Of a DNA stretch of 64,000 nucleotides, positions 60,301 through 64,000 are shown piece after piece; position 1 is the stretch's first letter, and each line of letters starts with the position of its first letter. Made by a program: the position numbers and the translations under genes. This stretch comes from Paulinella micropora. Taxonomy: Eukaryota; Cercozoa; Imbricatea; Euglyphida. The stretch spans positions 975,037 through 1,039,036 of the forward strand of contig BJOX01000043.1 in NCBI GenBank assembly GCA_009731375.1. Reading direction: 5' to 3'. Under the pieces are notes generated by a model. It saw only the letters and a list, made by a program, of their open reading frames with translations. It was not told the origin of the DNA and searched no databases.

Positions 60301-63142
60301 ACAAGAGGATGAGGAGAAGAAATTACGCCCAATCATGTTTATTAGTAGGAAGTTGTGTGCGGCGGAGAGAAACTATTGCACAAGGCAAAGAGAGGCGTTG
60401 GCGGTAGTATGGGCCCTCAAGAGGCTCAGAGAGTATTTGTGGGGAGGACCTCAATTTACTGTCAGAACTGATCATCATAACCTGTTATGGTTGATGAATC
60501 ATGAACAGACGGGACGGCTGGCGCGGTGGCAAGCGTTCTTGTCTTGTTTCGATTTTACAATGGTCCATCTACCGGGAAAGCGAAATGTGGTCGCTGATAG
60601 CCTCTCTAGGCTAGAGTTTAACTCAGAAGTATCGGCGTTGGTGTCCACGGTGGAGATGGAAGACTTGTCCACTGACAAGGTGTATGAGGTCAGCCACATT
60701 GAGGCGATGGAGATGGCGAGTGGAGTCCGATATGACCGCACAGGTCTACGGTACAGTCCACAAGGCCCGGATCACGGGATATGTTGTGAGCTACATACCC
60801 AGGAGGACGCTGAGTGGTCCTATGAGGTATATGAGAATGCGAAGGCGAACATAAGAGAGGAAGAGGAGACGCAGGAAGTTTATGCGGAGCCTCCTCAAGA
60901 GCGGAGAAGTGACCTAGACGATGACCCGGAAAGAATCGGGGTACGGCTAGAAGATGGTACTATCCATATAGCCTCGCCTACCGCATGGAGGCAACAACAG
61001 GCTCAAGATCCGGAGTTTAAAGAACTGATACAGTTATATCAGAACCCGGATGAGCTACGGATGACGAAAGCGATCAAAGATCAGATGAAGGAGATGGGAT
61101 GGAGAGATGGTCTACTGTGGTACAAGGGCCTTCACGGTCGCTATGCGTCACAGCCGGACAAATGGACCCTTTGGGTACCGGAGAGTCTGAGACGATTTAT
61201 ATTTGTCGCAGCCCACAATTGCCCACTTTTGGCGCATCCGGGTCGACAACGAACTCATATGTTCGTAGCGAGGCGATTCTGGTGGAAGAAGATGAAGGAG
61301 GAGATAGATCAGGCGGTGGATGCATGCATCCCGTGCAAGATAAACAAAACACCACTGAAGGCAAATTTCGGCCTGATTGGCGAATTTCCTCTTCATGCGG
61401 GGATGTTTGAGTTTATACACATTGATCATGTGGGACCTTTCCCAGAATCGAAGGATGGTTACAAATACCTCCTTACGGCTATTGACAGAGCCACCAACTA
61501 TGTGTGGATCATCCCTGTCAAAGACGTTACCGGCAAGACGACGGCCGAGGCGCTGATCGATAGGATCATCTCACAGATCGGAGTACCAAGAAAGATATGT
61601 TCTGATCGAGGCTCGGACTTTAATAACGAGGTCATCGACAAACTATCTAAGTATTACGGGATGAAATGGCAATATGTTACTGCCTATAACCCGCGAGCAA
61701 ATGGGAAAATCGAGCGGGTACACAGACCCCTCAAAGCCTCGCTAAAGATGTATTGCACGAAGAAGGAGAATCAAAGAGCATGGGTCGAGGCAGCACCATC
61801 ATTTGCGTTTGCAATGAACTGTCTACCCTCTACGGCGTTAGGAGGCTCGAAGAGCTCAATCTCGCCATATCAGTTAGTATATGGGCGTGAGCCTGATATC
61901 CCGACTTCGCTCCTTCACCCAAAAGACACTTGGGCGGATGCGGATGAGTTGTTTGGGATGAGACTTAGAGTGAAGATGGAGGCGGAACAAATAGTCAGGG
62001 CGCATAGAGAGGCGGAGCGCCGAAAGACTGATGCTGAAGGGGTGCGACAAGCGCACTTGGATCAGATCAAGTTCCAGGTCGGGGATATTGTACTATTGTA
62101 CCATCCTCAAGTCCCGAAGGGAGTCAGCTCTAAGCTGTTCACTCACTGGAAAGGACCTTATCAGATTATGGAACAGACGGGACCTCTGAATTACAAGATC
62201 AGGGGTAGAGGGAAGGTGCAAATTGTGAATGTAAGAAGGCTGATTAAGTATGATCCCTTCTTACTGGAAGATGAATCCGTTGAGGAGGCGTTAAAACGGA
62301 TGAAGGATGATTTCAAAGAGGTGCCGCCCATCCACAAGGAGGCTGGCATAGACCAAGACGATGCTTATCGGGCACCGATAGCTGAGAAGGAGGAGAGTGA
62401 GGTGGACAGCAAGGAGAAGACTGACCGCATAAGCGCGGTGGGGACTCAGTCCAAGTCTCCGCGAGAGCATAGCGGAAAGAAGGAGAAGATCACAGAGGCG
62501 CAGCTAAGGAGAGCGCGGAATGATCTTATCAACGACCAACCGAGGAAGGCGATGAGGTCGATGAGATCAAAGGACGTCCACCAGGAGGAGGAGGGGACGG
62601 ACACTGACCCAAACGCGGGCAACGTTGAGATTGTCCATGAGCGATGGAAGGAAGGCGATGCGATAGCAACCATCGCATGGGTGAAAAATGTTTTCTATCT
62701 GATGAGACCAGCGGAACAACATGTCGCTGATGACACTCTCTCAGACTTATACTTGATGCGGGTCGTGGCGGTCCCACGACAGATGCGTGTCACACGGACA
62801 CTCAAAATATCATCAGCCGCAAAGATAGTACAACCGATACTCCAGTTCTGGAGAAGTATGGACCCGGTTGAGGATCCAAAGGCAAGACATTATCTGCCAG
62901 TATATAAAGACGCAAAAAGTCTCGAGACATGGGATGATACAATTACTCCCAGAGACAAGGATTACACTGCGTGGACCATTCAGACACTGCCAAGAGGAGT
63001 GCTTGATGTCCCTTTTGAATTATCGTTGGGCGGAATCCCTAATAAGATCTGGGACATTCTCGAACAGTCAAAGTTCGATCTGACTTTTGTTGGTGGTCCT
63101 CCACCAGGCAAAGAAATCCGCGCCAGACGACGAAGGCAGTGA
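57329..63142 (+). CDS. Ty3/Gypsy-type Pol: protease, RT, RNase H, integrase
   Basis: 1,937 codons in the gag frame, no ATG at the start. Residues below are counted from the GTG at 57362. Protease: ILKVGNDTMANINIVG (about 178) and VVPGYHGSILLSYDQL. RT: VPKPGGEWRLTVNYAR, YSVIDLKNGFWQIPL, VLPMGLKQAPGLFQKA and CYIDDIIVYSN (YIDD at 815). RNase H: FVVDTDASKFAIGAVLQQ and RQREALAVVWALKRL. Integrase: HNCPLLAH and CIPC zinc site (about 1285-1325), HIDHVGPF, SDRGSDFNN and GKIERVHRPL. Thirty-five residues separate the second Asp from Glu (DD35E). A GPY-type module (HWKGPYQIMEQTGPLNYKIR) follows, then a 300-residue tail ending GGPPPGKEIRARRRRQ. All catalytic residues appear intact. The protein copies and integrates the element. 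Confidence 0.95.
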   Translation: MEGEEERKEKTVKFNPKVTVLSNAVVQTGPTLPLCENKDVGTQRLQPQGSLIPVHTARLPMITDANRKARLAMEARRPMADVSPRPSKQPRTDSMSTVAAGGEQKDNVCTQVPQDNVAQIVNAPVPQNNKNVNEVKQEEKKEELKNLETRLQNLERKVLVLAANIHRPDALCYTELYCETLKTILKVGNDTMANINIVGRKFFNRYRDWVDGNMKKSTGTLKGVSSRTDITGIITLTFKLKSARVYRMDLYVVPGYHGSILLSYDQLATMGAVIDCAARRVIYGVKRGEENDIDPFNATDSYEAYELSLATDHKKMAIAHEALEVYVHPHVVRPDELSWTDNWESQVCTVTVPTCHWDKKSIDDLIEKRKEEIICVAQRSPSLARFAEGVGTDVHITNGYCFHAKVGEEKREAFVPRRTGRIPDTPPETIKSFITDFWGDEPTWPRSLSEVKKCLRTLFENNKPYTIILPYNEKAIWAQEIRDRLIDHPIPVPSRKQQLVVACRMGTREQSSAYKRKLRDLDKLKLIPQAFTCFDGFYTRKAPLQYARLIDMLVELGKDDEPDTVTYEKTGLDDVSEEDLGLEEDREPLKQHKQMSDEDFQEAARKILEEGVGTEKEKELLKAKLEANKEIFDPPHAGGVKPEDFTAVIYKIPGAEPSPAPRRANLSIHEAKIAEELARQLLNEDFIERSTSPIVSQPRIVPKPGGEWRLTVNYARVNKVLEEERNPLPTLEEGRRVLRNAKFYSVIDLKNGFWQIPLEEKSRWLTAFVVGMEIYQWKVLPMGLKQAPGLFQKAMQKMLSSQYDDLSDGGFMRRRGQKAGEYAFCYIDDIIVYSNTMEEHIDHLSDIFRRIGAFGLKCNLKKCQLAKTSVTYLGYEISHNRVSISKEKREEIMNRPIPKNRTELHSFLAMAQYYSQFIPDWGATRAKVEKMIDFGDFEKWDEEALQAFHALKDLIYKDPKDGGLVLTMPDFTKQFVVDTDASKFAIGAVLQQEDEEKKLRPIMFISRKLCAAERNYCTRQREALAVVWALKRLREYLWGGPQFTVRTDHHNLLWLMNHEQTGRLARWQAFLSCFDFTMVHLPGKRNVVADSLSRLEFNSEVSALVSTVEMEDLSTDKVYEVSHIEAMEMASGVRYDRTGLRYSPQGPDHGICCELHTQEDAEWSYEVYENAKANIREEEETQEVYAEPPQERRSDLDDDPERIGVRLEDGTIHIASPTAWRQQQAQDPEFKELIQLYQNPDELRMTKAIKDQMKEMGWRDGLLWYKGLHGRYASQPDKWTLWVPESLRRFIFVAAHNCPLLAHPGRQRTHMFVARRFWWKKMKEEIDQAVDACIPCKINKTPLKANFGLIGEFPLHAGMFEFIHIDHVGPFPESKDGYKYLLTAIDRATNYVWIIPVKDVTGKTTAEALIDRIISQIGVPRKICSDRGSDFNNEVIDKLSKYYGMKWQYVTAYNPRANGKIERVHRPLKASLKMYCTKKENQRAWVEAAPSFAFAMNCLPSTALGGSKSSISPYQLVYGREPDIPTSLLHPKDTWADADELFGMRLRVKMEAEQIVRAHREAERRKTDAEGVRQAHLDQIKFQVGDIVLLYHPQVPKGVSSKLFTHWKGPYQIMEQTGPLNYKIRGRGKVQIVNVRRLIKYDPFLLEDESVEEALKRMKDDFKEVPPIHKEAGIDQDDAYRAPIAEKEESEVDSKEKTDRISAVGTQSKSPREHSGKKEKITEAQLRRARNDLINDQPRKAMRSMRSKDVHQEEEGTDTDPNAGNVEIVHERWKEGDAIATIAWVKNVFYLMRPAEQHVADDTLSDLYLMRVVAVPRQMRVTRTLKISSAAKIVQPILQFWRSMDPVEDPKARHYLPVYKDAKSLETWDDTITPRDKDYTAWTIQTLPRGVLDVPFELSLGGIPNKIWDILEQSKFDLTFVGGPPPGKEIRARRRRQ

Positions 63143-63791
63143 CAAAGAAACTATTTTTCTTTATGCGTCTCAAATAAACTGATTGATTGCCCACGGCGTA
63201 TCATGATTTGATCATGCATCATCAGTTATCAATATGAATATTAAAAAGACTCAGTGATATAACTTGGCATTCGATCGCAACATACGAGTGCGAAAGGTCG
63301 ATCGACGATGATACTACACCGTATACGGGGATCGCTAGTGTATTGAGCGATGGTGTTCCCGGGTATGACCCTTTCCAAGTCCTGGGATGATGTTCTCGAA
63401 AATGAAATGTTCTCTGAAACTTTCATTAAATTATTTTTTACGATAGATTATATACTGTCGTACCTGAGCACGGTCAATCTCTACTTGTGTCGGTATATCG
63501 CAGGATCGGGTACATACAGTCCTCGACTTCGGATATAGCTATTAGGACTGGCACCCTAATACTATATCATAGGATATCCGCCTTATACAAGGGTATGTCA
63601 TTAAAAAAGACAATGTACTTACGATCTCCCTGTGAATAATAATAATAATAATGATAATGATAAGAAGAAGAAGGAGATCAAAGGGGGAATCGTACTACAG
63701 CACCACGTTGCTTGTATTTTTTATTAATAGTACGTTTGTTCTTGACATACTGCAGAAAAAAAATTGAGGGGAAGGAGTTTAAAATTTACAA
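63143..63791 (+). other. 3' flank of the Ty3-like element
   Basis: AATAAA at 63173-63178, 31 nt after the pol stop, could serve polyadenylation. A purine-rich stretch, AAGAAGAAGAAGGAGATCAAAGGGGG-like in type (two parts at about 63661-63686), resembles a polypurine tract. No long terminal repeat can be paired with it in the window. (AAT)n and (GAT)n words at 63636-63660. Confidence 0.45.
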
Positions 63792-63840
63792 NNNNNNNNN
63801 NTTTTTTTTTTGAGGGGAAGGAGTTAAAAATTTACAAGGC
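63765..63840. other. 10-N gap with duplicated flanks
   Basis: TGAGGGGAAGGAGTT then AAAATTTACAA occurs on both sides of N 63792-63801, beside A and T homopolymers. Confidence 0.9.
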
Positions 63841-64000
63841 TAGAGAATCCGCTTTGACGTGCCGTATGAGGATATATTTATCGTCTTTTAGCGTCTATCC
63901 GTGGGTCGATGCGCTGTGTGGCATGACTCCATAGCGCATACTATTTGCAGAAAGAAATCAGAAGGTGTATGACGAAAATGCTATTTCCGTCATAAAATCG
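63841..64000. other. No gene recognised
   Basis: Unique AT-rich DNA to the window end. Confidence 0.3.

Noticed and set aside
55120-63142. Endogenous retrovirus with an envelope gene
   Set aside because: After the Pol tail there is no further open frame, signal peptide or membrane segment, so no env.

Overview
The window is eukaryotic nuclear DNA made almost entirely of transposable elements, remnants of them, and very long simple-sequence arrays. It holds Ty3/Gypsy-type gag-pol elements, a DIRS-type element with a tyrosine recombinase, an APE-type LINE, tRNA-derived retroposons, a Tc1/mariner-type DDE fragment, a C2H2 zinc-finger fragment and an FG-GAP repeat fragment. The species cannot be fixed from this sequence. 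The FG-GAP and DDE fragments recall algal or protist genomes, while the C2H2 linkers and simple-repeat tails would also suit an invertebrate. Eight runs of N mark assembly gaps, mostly beside homopolymers or microsatellites.

Layout. At 0.8-2.2 kb (minus) is a frameshifted gene I do not recognise. At 2.8-9.6 kb (minus) is a LINE with an intact 1,638-codon reading frame and two tandem copies of its roughly 0.7-1 kb 5' region. At 10.5-22.0 kb (plus) is a Ty3-like element bounded by inverted, not direct, repeats of about 165 bp. It carries accessory coiled-coil reading frames, a long gag and a frameshifted pol whose integrase core is deleted. At 22.0-25.7 kb are an antisense reading frame, a 40-bp minisatellite and AT-rich DNA. 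At 25.7-26.2 kb (minus) is the 3' part of a DDE transposase. At 26.2-27.7 kb are simple repeats. At 28.0-35.7 kb (minus) is a decayed DIRS-type element flanked by direct repeats. At 36-39.4 kb is a compound (TC)/(TAG)/(TATG)/(TACC) array. At 39.8-41.2 kb is a row of retroposons ending in (ATT)n, one with a clear tRNA-like head. At 41.3-41.7 kb is an FG-GAP fragment. At 42.0-46.1 kb (minus) is a second Ty3-like relative, truncated in pol. At 47.4-47.9 kb (minus) is a C2H2 fragment. At 48.3-52.5 kb is a giant (TATC)n array with retroposon islands. At 52.6-53.2 kb are inverted coding-like arms. At 55.1-63.1 kb (plus) is a nearly intact Ty3-like element.

How the parts fit together. The elements at 10.5-22, 42-46 and 55-63 kb form one family. 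They share (i) a Gag with a CCCH-like zinc finger and, in the two plus-strand copies, an RGG/Gly-rich tail, (ii) a retropepsin-like domain reading D-T-M/L-A where D-T/S-G-A is usual, and, in the two with RT, (iii) an RT insertion before Y-I/L-D-D and (iv) a matching Pol C-terminal tail. In the 55-63 kb copy, gag and pol share one frame separated by a single UGA. In the 10.5-22 kb copy, four successive reading frames each begin 7-18 nt after the octamer TACTTTAG, which looks like a reused 3' splice acceptor. I regard this family, with its possible splicing or readthrough expression, as the most novel content. Short local inversions recur across unrelated sequences here.
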